From: Anaerobranca gottschalkii DSM 13577
GTDB taxonomy: Bacteria; Bacillota; Proteinivoracia; Proteinivoracales; Proteinivoracaceae
Assembly (NCBI RefSeq): GCF_900111575.1
Contig: NZ_FOIF01000001.1
Span: 1-60,871, forward strand
Length of the DNA stretch: 60,871 nt
Direction of reading: 5' to 3'
Shown piece after piece: positions 1 to 7,448 of the stretch. The stretch's first letter is position 1. Each line of letters begins with the position of its first letter. The notes below the pieces were generated by a model, which did no database searches, had not been told where the DNA came from, and was given only the letters and a program-made list of their open reading frames with translations. A program made the translations under genes and the position numbers.

Positions 1-1
1 T

Positions 2-40
2 AAATTAGCCCAACAATGGATTACAGAAGAAACAGCCTAG
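2..40 (+). CDS. C-terminal tail of an upstream gene (partial)
   Basis: Reading from base 2, the frame gives KLAQQWITEETA and then a TAG stop at 38-40. The composition looks like the helical end of a real protein, and no start is in the window. The length is too short to assign a family. A coincidental open frame at the window edge is the alternative. Confidence 0.35.
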   Translation, partial: KLAQQWITEETA

Positions 41-71
41 CTTTTGTTTAGCAGAGCCCGGGCAGGAACTA

Positions 72-222
72 GTAATCGGCTTGCGAACTCTTGACAAACC
101 GAAGTCTTAAAAGGCTAAAATTGGTAACGTCAAGGGCTTATTTGTTATGCCTTTCTTTTGTTCCCTTCGCCCTTGTTATCTTTGAATTAGCCTTTTAAGA
201 CTGTTTGTCAAGAGCGATTACG
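72..222. repeat. Long imperfect palindrome, about 150 bp
   Basis: The left arm runs from GTAATCG (72-78) through CTCTTGACAAAC and AGTCTTAAAAGGCTAA. It is mirrored on the right by TTAGCCTTTTAAGACT, GTTTGTCAAGAG and CGATTAC (ending at 221). The match continues inward as GGTAAC..CAAGGGC against GCCCTTG..TTATC, so each arm is about 50-70 bases with small bulges and the loop is short. No ORF lies inside. The sequence is unrelated to the 266-bp repeats elsewhere in the window but has the same overall shape. It could be a miniature inverted-repeat element or a structured 3' UTR. Confidence 0.7.
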
Positions 223-273
223 TTATTTTTCTTTATGCTAATCTGTTCGTGTGGTATTTAATCTATTTTTTCA

Positions 274-336
274 TAGAACTTTTTACATTACCACCCTATT
301 CTCTATATTAGACGATTGGAAAAGGAAAAAGTTCTA
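274..336. repeat. 11-bp inverted repeat upstream of the DUF896 gene
   Basis: TAGAACTTTTT at 274-284 is exactly inverted as AAAAAGTTCTA at 326-336, separated by 41 bases. It ends just before the -35 box of the DUF896 gene, so it could be a regulator site or a weak hairpin. Nothing else in the sequence identifies a binding protein. Confidence 0.45.
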
Positions 337-339
337 TTA

Positions 340-368
340 TTGATAAAAATTTTTTTTTAGCATATAAT
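340..368 (+). promoter_or_regulatory. SigA-type promoter of the DUF896 gene
   Basis: TTGATA at 340-345 and TATAAT at 363-368 are separated by 17 bases, with an A/T-rich spacer. The ATG lies 34 bases downstream at 402 behind an AAGGATGG ribosome-binding site. Both boxes are close to consensus. Confidence 0.75.
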
Positions 369-401
369 AATAAAATCTAGTATAAAAAGGATGGTGTTTT
401 A

Positions 402-647
402 ATGTTATCAAAGGAAAAAATCGAAAGAATTAACTTTTTAGCCAAAAAACAAAGGGAACAGGGTTTGACAGCTAGAGAAAAAGAAGAACAACAGGAATTA
501 AGACAAGAATATATAAAAACAATAAAAAATCAGGTTAAAGCTGCCCTAGATAACACAAAGTTTATAGATGAAAAAGGAAATGAAATTAAAGTAAATCATA
601 AATATCGACACAAAAGCTGTGGTTGCGGCTGTGGTCATAAACATTAA
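402..647 (+). CDS. DUF896 (YnzC-like) small protein with Cys/His tail
   Basis: This 81-residue protein begins with the DUF896/UPF0291 signature: KIERINFLAKKQREQGLT, then a Glu/Lys-rich helix with an EYIKTIKNQVKAAL segment. These are short helical-hairpin proteins of Firmicutes; B. subtilis YnzC is the model and the role is poorly known. Residues 60-81 are an unusual extension in which HKSCGCGCGHKH supplies three Cys and several His, suggesting metal binding (inference). The gene has its own SigA promoter and terminator and stands alone on the plus strand, convergent with malQ. Confidence 0.85.
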   Translation: MLSKEKIERINFLAKKQREQGLTAREKEEQQELRQEYIKTIKNQVKAALDNTKFIDEKGNEIKVNHKYRHKSCGCGCGHKH

Positions 648-671
648 AACGAGGGAATTTCCCTCGTTTTT
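647..671. terminator. Bidirectional terminator between DUF896 gene and malQ
   Basis: AAAACGAGGGAA and TTCCCTCGTTTT form an 11-12 bp stem with almost no loop, flanked by A-rich and T-rich runs. It can end transcripts from both convergent genes. Confidence 0.8.
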
Positions 672-674
672 TAC

Positions 675-2162
675 TTAATACCTGCCATATAGTTTTGTTA
701 GTTCTGCTAATCTTAAGGCTATACTTTCAGTTAAATCTCCTTTTTTAAATCTCCATGTCCAGTTACCGCTAGCAGTACCAGGGACATTCATCCTCCCTTC
801 TGCTCCAAGACTTAAAATATCTTGTAAGGGGAATATTGCTATGTTACAAACAGTAGATAAAGCTAGCTGAATAATATCCCAAGAAATATCTTTCCCATCA
901 CTTTTGGAATATTTTAAAGCGTATTCTCTATCCTGAGGTGAAGCTTTTTCAAACCAACCTAAAATCGTATCATTATCGTGGGTGCCTGTATATACTACTG
1001 AATTTTTTTCATATTTATAGGGGATTACATCACTTTCTTCTTTCGAATCAAAGGCGAATTGTAATATTTTCATTCCTGGGAAATTAAATTGTTCTCTAAT
1101 CTCATGAACTTCTTTAGTAATAAAACCTAAATCTTCTGCAATGATAGGTAATTTACCTAAAGCCTTTTCTATACTGCTAAATAAATCGGCACCAGGTCCT
1201 TTTCTCCAAACTCCATTGACAGCCGTTTTTTCTCCATATGGAACAGCCCAATATGCTTCAAATCCCCTGAAATGATCTAAACGAACAATATCCACTAACT
1301 GTAAAGTCACTTTAAACCTATCTATCCACCATTTGTAATCATCTTCTTTCATTTTATCCCAATTGTATAATGGATTTCCCCATAATTGACCTGTAGCACT
1401 AAAATAATCTGGTGGCACCCCTGCTACCTCGGTAGGATAACCTTTTTCATCTAAACAAAATAATTCTGGCTGTGACCAAACATCGGCACTATCAAAGGCA
1501 ACAAAAATTGGAATATCACCAATAACTTCTATGAAGTTTTTATTTGCATAACTCTTCAAATCCATCCATTGCTCATAAAAAATATATTGTATAAATTTTT
1601 GAAAACCAATTTCCTCTTTTAATTTTTCTTTCCAATATTCCAGGGCACTAGCTTCCCTTTTCGCTATTGGTTTATCCCAAGTATTCCAAACTGCTCCTTT
1701 ATAATGTTCTTTTAAAGCCATAAATAGTGCATAATCATCTAACCATTTCTTTTGATTATGGCAGTAATTTTCATACTTTTCTTTTTGTATTTTTGTAGCA
1801 TGTTTTTTAAAATTATTATAGGCTTTATTGAAAACAGAAAATTTAAAGTTAATTACTTCCCCAAACTCTACATGGTTATCATCAAATTTCTTAGGAGGTT
1901 TAATGTCTTCCTTTTTGAGGAAACCTTCTTGTACTAATTTATCTAAACTTATTAATAAAGGGTTTCCAGCAAAAGCAGAGAAACATTGATAAGGTGAATC
2001 TCCAAATCCTGTAGGTCCAAGAGGTAAAATTTGCCATAATTTTTGTTTGCTAGCCACTAAAAAGTCAACAAAATCATAGGCTTCTTTCCCTAAATCACCT
2101 ATACCATAAGGACTGGGTAAAGATGTTGGATGTAATAAAATCCCGCTTGATCTTTTAAACAT
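675..2162 (-). CDS. malQ: 4-alpha-glucanotransferase (amylomaltase)
   Basis: This is a glycoside hydrolase family 77 enzyme of 495 residues, the usual length for the bacterial type. It moves alpha-1,4-glucan segments between maltooligosaccharides in the cytoplasm. It opens with SSGILLHPTSLPSPYGIGDLG, which is typical of the family. The catalytic regions are visible as VRLDHFRGFEAYWAVP (nucleophile Asp), IIAEDLGFI (acid/base Glu) and YTGTHDNDTILGWF (third carboxylate). No other glycogen or maltose gene is nearby, so it appears to be a stand-alone unit sharing the terminator at 647-671. Start ATG with RBS AAAAAGGAGCG. Confidence 0.95.
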   Translation of the reverse strand: MFKRSSGILLHPTSLPSPYGIGDLGKEAYDFVDFLVASKQKLWQILPLGPTGFGDSPYQCFSAFAGNPLLISLDKLVQEGFLKKEDIKPPKKFDDNHVEFGEVINFKFSVFNKAYNNFKKHATKIQKEKYENYCHNQKKWLDDYALFMALKEHYKGAVWNTWDKPIAKREASALEYWKEKLKEEIGFQKFIQYIFYEQWMDLKSYANKNFIEVIGDIPIFVAFDSADVWSQPELFCLDEKGYPTEVAGVPPDYFSATGQLWGNPLYNWDKMKEDDYKWWIDRFKVTLQLVDIVRLDHFRGFEAYWAVPYGEKTAVNGVWRKGPGADLFSSIEKALGKLPIIAEDLGFITKEVHEIREQFNFPGMKILQFAFDSKEESDVIPYKYEKNSVVYTGTHDNDTILGWFEKASPQDREYALKYSKSDGKDISWDIIQLALSTVCNIAIFPLQDILSLGAEGRMNVPGTASGNWTWRFKKGDLTESIALRLAELTKLYGRY

Positions 2163-2327
2163 TAGTATTCGCTCCTTTTTATTATAATTTAAAGGGAGGC
2201 CAATACTTATAAAATTATAGGCTTATATGACCTTAAAAAGTATCCTAGTCTATTTTAATTCGATATAAATATAAAATTTCCTGCTAACAATATGCTCTGC
2301 TATTAAATTTTAATTATTAAAATTTAC

Positions 2328-3353
2328 TTAATGGTGATGTTTATGATTACTCTTTAATAATGCTATTACTAACACACTAACAAAAACCAACCCCCAAAAA
2401 CTGCTAGAATGACTAGTACCACTTTTTATAGTAAAAGAGATATTTATTCCAGGAAATAAATGATGAAAAACAATAGCACTGAAGATAGAAAACAGTGGCA
2501 ATACGATTAAATATAATACCATTGCCCTCTTACCGAAAGCCTTATTTAGCATTAATAACTGACTAGTATTTGTTGCTGGACCTGTAATCAAAAAAACTAT
2601 TGCTATAGCCGGAAAAGCCCCTTGGTTAATTAACGAAGCTACAAAGGGAATTGCACCTACATTACATACAAACATAATAACTCCTAAAAAAGCCGTTATT
2701 GTGAAAGAAAATACTTCCATAGAACCTAAGATATATTTAACAAAATCAGTTGGAACGAAAACTGTTAAAATCCCTGCCACAATAAAACCATAAACTAATG
2801 CCGGTGCTAATTCAACAGCTAAATTATTAAATGCCCAATCTAAACCAGAAATCACATTATCTTTTAATACCTTCCCTTTTTTTTCATCATGGTTAACATT
2901 ACAACAACCACTCTTTTTCTTACCTCCAATATATTGAATATCAGGAACAAAAATATTTGCTAAAACTCCTAGAATTATTGCGGAAAGTCCTACAGTTAAT
3001 ATATAACCTAAAGTTAGTTGAAAACCCAACACTGATATACTTAAACCTATAGAAGCGGGATTAACTGCCGGTGCTGCTACTAATAAAGCTAAACAGGGTC
3101 CTATAGCTACTCCTTTTTTATGTAAGGCCAAAGATATCGGGATTATACCACAACTACACACCGGTAATAAGATTCCAATTAAACTTGCCCAGATTATTGG
3201 AAAAAAACCTTTCCCTCCAAGATATTTTTGTAGCAATTTATCAGGAATAAGCTGGTGGATTAATCCTGCTACAAATAAACCTACTAAAAACCAAAGGGCT
3301 GTTTCTTTTATTAACCCCCAAGTAACTAAAGACAAATGAAAAATTTTTTCCAT
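2328..3353 (-). CDS. YraQ/ArsP-type permease (DUF318, UPF0718)
   Basis: This 341-residue polytopic membrane protein has about eight to ten hydrophobic segments. It contains the family hallmarks LLPVCSCGIIPIS (about residue 60), AAPAVNPASIGLS and, in the second half, VCNVGAIPFVASL and LITGPATNTSQLL. Relatives include the methylarsenite exporter ArsP and the SO_0444-type Cu/Zn efflux family. The CSCG motif, a GCCNVNHDEKK loop between the two halves and a KSNHKHHH C-terminus suggest a thiophilic-metal or metalloid substrate (inference). It is transcribed away from the ferritin gene. No ars regulator is visible nearby, so the substrate stays open. Confidence 0.85.
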   Translation of the reverse strand: MEKIFHLSLVTWGLIKETALWFLVGLFVAGLIHQLIPDKLLQKYLGGKGFFPIIWASLIGILLPVCSCGIIPISLALHKKGVAIGPCLALLVAAPAVNPASIGLSISVLGFQLTLGYILTVGLSAIILGVLANIFVPDIQYIGGKKKSGCCNVNHDEKKGKVLKDNVISGLDWAFNNLAVELAPALVYGFIVAGILTVFVPTDFVKYILGSMEVFSFTITAFLGVIMFVCNVGAIPFVASLINQGAFPAIAIVFLITGPATNTSQLLMLNKAFGKRAMVLYLIVLPLFSIFSAIVFHHLFPGINISFTIKSGTSHSSSFWGLVFVSVLVIALLKSNHKHHH

Positions 3354-3419
3354 TTAGTAACTACCCTTTCTATTTGTTTTTTGATTATATTTATTATTTC
3401 AATTAAAAATTTAGTACAT

Positions 3420-3448
3420 TTGACATTATTCTCTTTTAAATGTATTAT
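3420..3448 (+). promoter_or_regulatory. SigA-type promoter of the ferritin gene
   Basis: TTGACA at 3420-3425 and TATTAT at 3443-3448 are separated by 17 bases. The start codon is 29 bases downstream. No clear Fur or PerR box is evident around it. Confidence 0.75.
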
Positions 3449-3476
3449 TAAATTAAAAATAAAGGAGGTATTTAAT

Positions 3477-3986
3477 ATGTTATCAGAAAAACTTTTAAAT
3501 GAATTAAATTTACAGTTGAAATATGAAATGGAATCTGCAAATTATTATCTAGCAATGGCAGCTTACTGTGATTCTTTGGATCTCCCCGGCTTTGCTAATT
3601 TCTTTTTAGTTCAAGCTGAGGAAGAAAGATTCCATGCTATGAAGTTCTATAATTTCATCAATGATCTAGGGGGCAAAGTAACTATTTACGGTTTTGCTGA
3701 TCCTAGAAACGACTTTTCATCTTTAGAAGATGTTTTCCAATCTGCATTAAAACACGAGCAATTTGTTACAAAAAGAATACATACGATTTTAGATTTAGCA
3801 AATGAAGAAAAACATTATCCAACAATTAGTTTTCTACAATGGTTTGTAGATGAGCAAGTTGAGGAAGAAGCTAGTATGAGTCAATTATTAAGTAAAGTTA
3901 AAAGATTAGGAGAAGATAACCCAGGAATCTATATGTTAGATGAAGAACTAGCAAAGAGAACCTTTACACCTCCTGCCACAGAATAA
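3477..3986 (+). CDS. ftnA: Ferritin (FtnA-type iron storage protein)
   Basis: This 169-residue non-haem ferritin oxidises Fe(II) and stores iron in a 24-mer shell. The first-helix Glu is in YEMESANYY, the EEERFHAMKFYNF segment gives the Glu-x-x-His ferroxidase pair, and WFVDEQVEEEA carries the later metal ligands. The start is chosen at 3477 because AAAGGAGG lies 7 bases upstream, and ferritins begin exactly at MLSEKLLNELN. A longer upstream reading would enter the promoter. It is a single gene divergent from the permease. Expression under iron or oxidative stress is likely but no operator is recognised. Confidence 0.93.
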   Translation: MLSEKLLNELNLQLKYEMESANYYLAMAAYCDSLDLPGFANFFLVQAEEERFHAMKFYNFINDLGGKVTIYGFADPRNDFSSLEDVFQSALKHEQFVTKRIHTILDLANEEKHYPTISFLQWFVDEQVEEEASMSQLLSKVKRLGEDNPGIYMLDEELAKRTFTPPATE

Positions 3987-4004
3987 TTTTTCCAAAAAAT
4001 TCAA

Positions 4005-4033
4005 TTGACTTATATATGAAAAGTTAATATAAT
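4005..4033 (+). promoter_or_regulatory. SigA-type promoter of rnpB
   Basis: TTGACT at 4005-4010 and TATAAT at 4028-4033 are separated by 17 bases and end about 30 bases before the P1 helix of RNase P RNA. This gives a short leader to be trimmed. Confidence 0.75.
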
Positions 4034-4062
4034 ATAATTCCAATCACATAAAAAAACTAATT

Positions 4063-4430
4063 TTGAGTAAATGGGATAGTCGCGGGTACAATAGCCGAAA
4101 GGCTGTACCTGAGGAAAGTCCGAGCTCCATAGGGCAGGGTGCTGGGTAATACCCAGTGGGGGCGACCCCAAGGAAAGTGCCACAGAAATAAACCGCCTTA
4201 AGTTTACCTTAAGGTAAGGGTGGAACGGTGCGGTAAGAGCGCACCAGCAGTTAGGCGACTAACTGGCTAGGTAAACCCCACCTGGAGCAAGACCAAGTAG
4301 GAGGGATATAGGAGTGGCCCGCTCTCCCTCGGGTAAGGTCGCTTGAGGTGTTAGGCAACTAACATCCTAGATAGATGACTATCACTTTTCCTTTGGAAAA
4401 GTACAGAACTCGGCTTACAAGTTTACTCAA
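4063..4430 (+). ncRNA. rnpB: RNase P RNA
   Basis: This is the catalytic RNA that matures tRNA 5' ends. The 5' strand TTGAGTAAA (4063-4071) pairs with TTTACTCAA (4422-4430) to close helix P1. Conserved core blocks are visible: GAGGAAAGTCCGAGCTCC near 4112, GGGTGCTGG, ACAGAAATAAACCGCC near 4185, GGTAAGGGTGGAACGGTG and the 3' core ACAGAACTCGGCTTAC near 4404. About 368 nt is typical. The type (A or B) was not settled by folding. Confidence 0.95.
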
Positions 4431-4446
4431 AATTATCATAAAAATA

Positions 4447-4474
4447 AAGTGGTCTATTTTTAGACCACTTTTTT
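4447..4474. terminator. Terminator of rnpB (and of the LemA-like gene)
   Basis: AAGTGGTCT at 4447-4455 pairs with AGACCACTT at 4462-4470 and is followed by a T-run. It lies between rnpB and the stop codon of the convergent LemA-like gene, with A-rich sequence on the other side, so it may act in both directions. Confidence 0.8.
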
Positions 4475-4476
4475 CT

Positions 4477-5085
4477 TTAATAATTCCTATTTAAATCATA
4501 TAGTGGTACTTTTCTTATACCACTAAAAAAAGCCACAAGATTATTGGGAAAACTAGATATTTTTCTATTAAAATTTGAAGCTATTCTATTATACTCAGCC
4601 CCTGATATGGAAACTTTTTCATCAATTTCCCGTAACCTTTTAAATTGGCTAAAGTTCTCAACTTCTATATCTAATTTCTCTTTTAAAAAATTAGTAAAAA
4701 TTAAAAATCCCTCTTCTATATTTTTTATCTTGTTTATATTTTCTCCATTGTAAATCCCTTCTTCACTTTCTAGGATTTCTTTTATATCACCTATTACGAT
4801 AAAATAAATATATTTACCTCTATCATCATAGAGTTCTGAAAGATCTAAAACAATCCCTTCTTCATTACTTTGGAAATTTATTTCATTATTAAATACATTC
4901 ATCAAACTAGATATTAGATTAAATCTTTCCTTTAAATCTTCCTCTAAAATTACCTTTGCAGCTTCTAATTCCCGCTCTACATCTAAAATAGAATAATAAA
5001 CAAACATTAAGCTAACACCTAAAACAATAAAAACAATAAACACAAAAAAAGGCATTAGGGATAAACCCTTTTTTTCCATCGACAT
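4477..5085 (-). CDS. LemA-like membrane-anchored protein
   Basis: This 202-residue protein has one N-terminal membrane segment (residues 11-33, very hydrophobic) and a mostly helical soluble part. Residues 160-187 contain the LemA-family signature EYNRIASNFNRKISSFPNN followed by GIRKVPLY. LemA proteins are anchored helical-bundle proteins of unclear function. The N-terminal half is divergent, so the assignment rests on that C-terminal motif. Start ATG behind GGGAGGAG. It shares a terminator region with rnpB and lies downstream of the Nif3-like and trmK genes, possibly as the last gene of that operon (43-bp gap). Confidence 0.7.
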   Translation of the reverse strand: MSMEKKGLSLMPFFVFIVFIVLGVSLMFVYYSILDVERELEAAKVILEEDLKERFNLISSLMNVFNNEINFQSNEEGIVLDLSELYDDRGKYIYFIVIGDIKEILESEEGIYNGENINKIKNIEEGFLIFTNFLKEKLDIEVENFSQFKRLREIDEKVSISGAEYNRIASNFNRKISSFPNNLVAFFSGIRKVPLYDLNRNY

Positions 5086-5128
5086 TTTAACTCCTCCCTA
5101 ACCTTTACCTTTAAACTGCCCCAAAGCT

Positions 5129-6244
5129 TTATAAAAATATATATGGACAAGTATTAACTTTAGTTACATAAACTTCAACATCTTCTAATTTATCATTTAC
5201 TAATTCCCTTAAATGCTCTAAAACTGGAACCTCTGTATAATAATGTCCTGCATCAATAACTGTTAGTCCTAAATCTACTGCCATTTGACCTTTATGATAA
5301 TCAATGTCACCAGTTATAAGACATTGACATCCAGCAAATTTAGCTTCTTGAATCAAAGAACCTCCACTTCCGCCACAAATAGCTACTTTAGATATTTTCT
5401 TATCTAAATCCCGTGAAAAAATTTTTACTCCTTGGCAGTGCAATTTTTCTTTAACCTTTTCTGCCAATTCTTTTACTTTAATTGGTTCCTCTAGTTCGAT
5501 AACAGATCCTAACCCAAACACCTTCCCTGTATTATTCAATGGAATTATATCATAAGCCACTTCTTCATAGGGATGAGCCTTAATCATCATTTTTATAACT
5601 GAAGATAAAATTTTATTTGGAACTATAGTTTCAAGTTTAATTTCTTGAACCTTTTCTATTGAACCTACTTTGCCAATATATGGATTAGACCCTTCTAAAG
5701 GCTTAAAGGTACCTTCTCCTTCAGTCATAAAGGAACAATGGCTATACCTACCAATATGACCTGCTCCAGCTTTGGATATAACTAAAAGAAGATCATGGGC
5801 ATTTTCCTTAGGAACATAAACAACTAATTTTGAAAGTCCCTCTTTTTCTGTAGGATGTAAAACTGTACCTTTAGGAAACTCTAATTTTTTTCTTAGAGCT
5901 TCAGTTACACCTAAGTCCACAACATCTAAATTAGTATGGGCACAATAAACATTTATATTATTTTTTATTCCTTTTATAATAAGCCTTCCTTGTTCCATAT
6001 CATCCCTAATATTTTTCAATCCTTTAAAAATAAAAGGATGATGGGTAACAATTAACTGACAATTTAATTTAATAGCTTCATCTAATACATCTGAAGTTAA
6101 ATCTAAAGCCAATAAAACCTTAGAAACATCGGCAGAATAGCTACCTATTAACAAGCCATTGTTATCTTCAGGATAACAAGCTAAATCTTTAGGGGCAATC
6201 TCTTCAATTTTTCGAATTATCTCCTGTACTTTCAATTTCTTCAA
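5129..6244 (-). CDS. Nif3-like dinuclear metal-centre protein (YqfO type)
   Basis: This is a Nif3/DUF34 protein of 371 residues, the long bacterial form with an inserted PII/CutA-like middle domain. Metal-binding motifs are present: VTHHPFIFKG near residue 65, AHTNLDVV near 101, and GDIDYHKGQMAVDLG then DAGHYYTEVPVLE near 318-345. Members form hexameric toroids; some are annotated as GTP cyclohydrolase type 2, which is unproven for most. It begins with TTG inside the end of trmK, a 41-bp overlap, with AAGGAGGT just upstream; a second in-frame TTG at 6235 is a less well-spaced option. The trmK-nif3 pair is conserved in Firmicutes. Confidence 0.9.
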   Translation of the reverse strand: MKKLKVQEIIRKIEEIAPKDLACYPEDNNGLLIGSYSADVSKVLLALDLTSDVLDEAIKLNCQLIVTHHPFIFKGLKNIRDDMEQGRLIIKGIKNNINVYCAHTNLDVVDLGVTEALRKKLEFPKGTVLHPTEKEGLSKLVVYVPKENAHDLLLVISKAGAGHIGRYSHCSFMTEGEGTFKPLEGSNPYIGKVGSIEKVQEIKLETIVPNKILSSVIKMMIKAHPYEEVAYDIIPLNNTGKVFGLGSVIELEEPIKVKELAEKVKEKLHCQGVKIFSRDLDKKISKVAICGGSGGSLIQEAKFAGCQCLITGDIDYHKGQMAVDLGLTVIDAGHYYTEVPVLEHLRELVNDKLEDVEVYVTKVNTCPYIFL

Positions 6245-6917
6245 GTACCTCCTTAATTAAATTATTATCGGCAACTAAACCTTCTTTTATATTTCCAGTA
6301 TTGCTTCCTTTCTCGAGAAAGTTTAAAATTTTTCTGTTCTTTTCATATTGTTTTTTAAGATAACTGACAAAAGAATCTTCCTTCTTTTCCAATAAAATAG
6401 GTCCAAACCTATATTGTTTATAAGATAAAAAGGTAGTACTCCTTTTCTTTTTAGCTTTTATAATCTCATAAAATCTATGACCTTCTTTAGCAATATCTTC
6501 ATCGATAATTTCCCAACCATTTTTATCTAAATATTCCCTTACAGTTGAAACCTCAGTCATTGGTTGAATTATTAGTGTTAATTCTTTTGAAAAACTAGGT
6601 GCTTCTTCTAAGATAGATATTATAGTTTCTCCACCCATCCCTGCTATTATTGCAGTATCAATGTCATCAGTTTTTTCTAAAACCAATAATCCACTTCCTA
6701 ATCTAAAATCCACCTTTTGTTTAACTCCATATTTTTCTAATGTTTTTTTTGCTGCATTTAATGGTCCTATATTTACATCTGTAGCAATACATTTTTGGAT
6801 TAGATTATTAATAATTAAATACAGAGGTATGTATCCATGATCTGTACCTACATCTATTACTTTAGATCCTTTATCTATCAAATTAGCTATTTTTTGTAAT
6901 CTGGGAGTTAACTTCAT
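6204..6917 (-). CDS. trmK: tRNA (adenine(22)-N(1))-methyltransferase
   Basis: This 237-residue SAM-dependent methyltransferase matches the TrmK/YqfN family, which makes m1A22 in some tRNAs. The Rossmann motif I is KVIDVGTDHGYIPLYL near residue 19, with ATDVNIGPLNAA (motif II) and DTAIIAGMGGETIISIL near 85, all typical of TrmK. The ATG has an AGGAGG site 5 bases upstream. The gene overlaps the nif3-like gene downstream, so translation is probably coupled. In many Firmicutes this pair lies next to sigA, as here, though the tRNA cluster intervenes. Confidence 0.93.
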   Translation of the reverse strand: MKLTPRLQKIANLIDKGSKVIDVGTDHGYIPLYLIINNLIQKCIATDVNIGPLNAAKKTLEKYGVKQKVDFRLGSGLLVLEKTDDIDTAIIAGMGGETIISILEEAPSFSKELTLIIQPMTEVSTVREYLDKNGWEIIDEDIAKEGHRFYEIIKAKKKRSTTFLSYKQYRFGPILLEKKEDSFVSYLKKQYEKNRKILNFLEKGSNTGNIKEGLVADNNLIKEVLEEIESTGDNSKN

Positions 6918-6989
6918 AAATTCCTCCTAAAAAAATTATATATTTTTATCATATCATATATTTTGTAAAAAAAACAAAAGATATAAAAA

Positions 6990-7012
6990 AAAACACACTT
7001 TTTTGTGTGTTT
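6990..7012 (-). terminator. Terminator of the tRNA operon
   Basis: On the minus strand AAACACACAAAAAAGTGTGT forms a short hairpin followed by a long T-run. It lies 10-30 bases beyond the 3' end of tRNA-Glu. Confidence 0.75.
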
Positions 7013-7021
7013 TATTCACTG

Positions 7022-7096
7022 TGGTGACCCCTAGGGGATTCGAACCCCTGTTACCGCCGTGAAAGGGCGGTGTCTTAACCACTTGACCAAGGGGCC
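7022..7096 (-). tRNA. tRNA-Glu (anticodon TTC)
   Basis: The 75-nt cloverleaf has acceptor GGCCCCT/AGGGGTC, discriminator A and encoded CCA. The anticodon stem is CCGCC/GGCGG around loop CTTTCAC. The T-arm is GGTTCGAATCC. It is the last of three tRNAs in the operon. Confidence 0.95.
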
Positions 7097-7101
7097 ATGG
7101 T

Positions 7102-7178
7102 TGGTGGGCCCACCTGGACTCGAACCAGGGACCAACCGGTTATGAGCCGGTTGCTCTAACCAACTGAGCTATAGGCCC
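7102..7178 (-). tRNA. tRNA-Met or tRNA-Ile2 (anticodon CAT)
   Basis: The 77-nt cloverleaf has acceptor GGGCCTA/TGGGCCC, encoded CCA and anticodon stem ACCGG/CCGGT around loop CTCATAA. The CAT anticodon is elongator Met or the lysidine-modified Ile. The CTCATAA loop resembles Ile2 tRNAs I remember, so identity is left open. It is not an initiator, because the D-arm and acceptor pairs do not fit. Confidence 0.9.
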
Positions 7179-7183
7179 AAATT

Positions 7184-7260
7184 TGGCTCCCCAGGTAGGA
7201 CTTGAACCTACGACCTACCGGTTAACAGCCGGTTGCTCTGACCAACTGAGCTACTGAGGA
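7184..7260 (-). tRNA. tRNA-Asn (anticodon GTT)
   Basis: The 77-nt cloverleaf has acceptor TCCTCAG/CTGGGGA, discriminator G and CCA. The anticodon stem is ACCGG/CCGGT around loop CTGTTAA. It is the first tRNA transcribed, about 20 bases from the -10 box. Confidence 0.95.
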
Positions 7261-7282
7261 ACGATTTCTAACGACATTTTTT

Positions 7283-7311
7283 ATTATAACTTATTTTTTT
7301 TGTTTAGTCAA
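7283..7311 (-). promoter_or_regulatory. SigA-type promoter of the tRNA operon
   Basis: On the minus strand TTGACT (7311-7306) and TATAAT (7288-7283) are separated by 17 bases. This is a strong near-consensus promoter just upstream of tRNA-Asn. Confidence 0.8.
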
Positions 7312-7420
7312 TACTTTTTTTATAAATTTTATTTTTTCTTTCTACAGTTAAGCAGCGACAATATTTATTATATTTAATGCCATAAAAAATGTCAATAATT
7401 TTTATGATAAATTTTTTAAA

Positions 7421-7440
7421 CCCCCATCTGAAAATGGGGG
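7421..7440 (-). terminator. Terminator-like hairpin after sigA
   Basis: CCCCCATCTGAAAATGGGGG forms a 6-bp GC stem nine bases past the sigA stop. The following T-run is short and interrupted, so termination strength is uncertain. Confidence 0.65.
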
Positions 7441-7448
7441 TTTTAATA

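Noticed and set aside
1752-1937. Small plus-strand ORF inside malQ
   Set aside because: It lies wholly antisense within a well-supported gene, with low-complexity hydrophobic sequence typical of the shadow frame.
7261-7448. Additional RNA gene in the gap between tRNAs and sigA
   Set aside because: Apart from the tRNA promoter and the sigA hairpin I see only AT-rich sequence.
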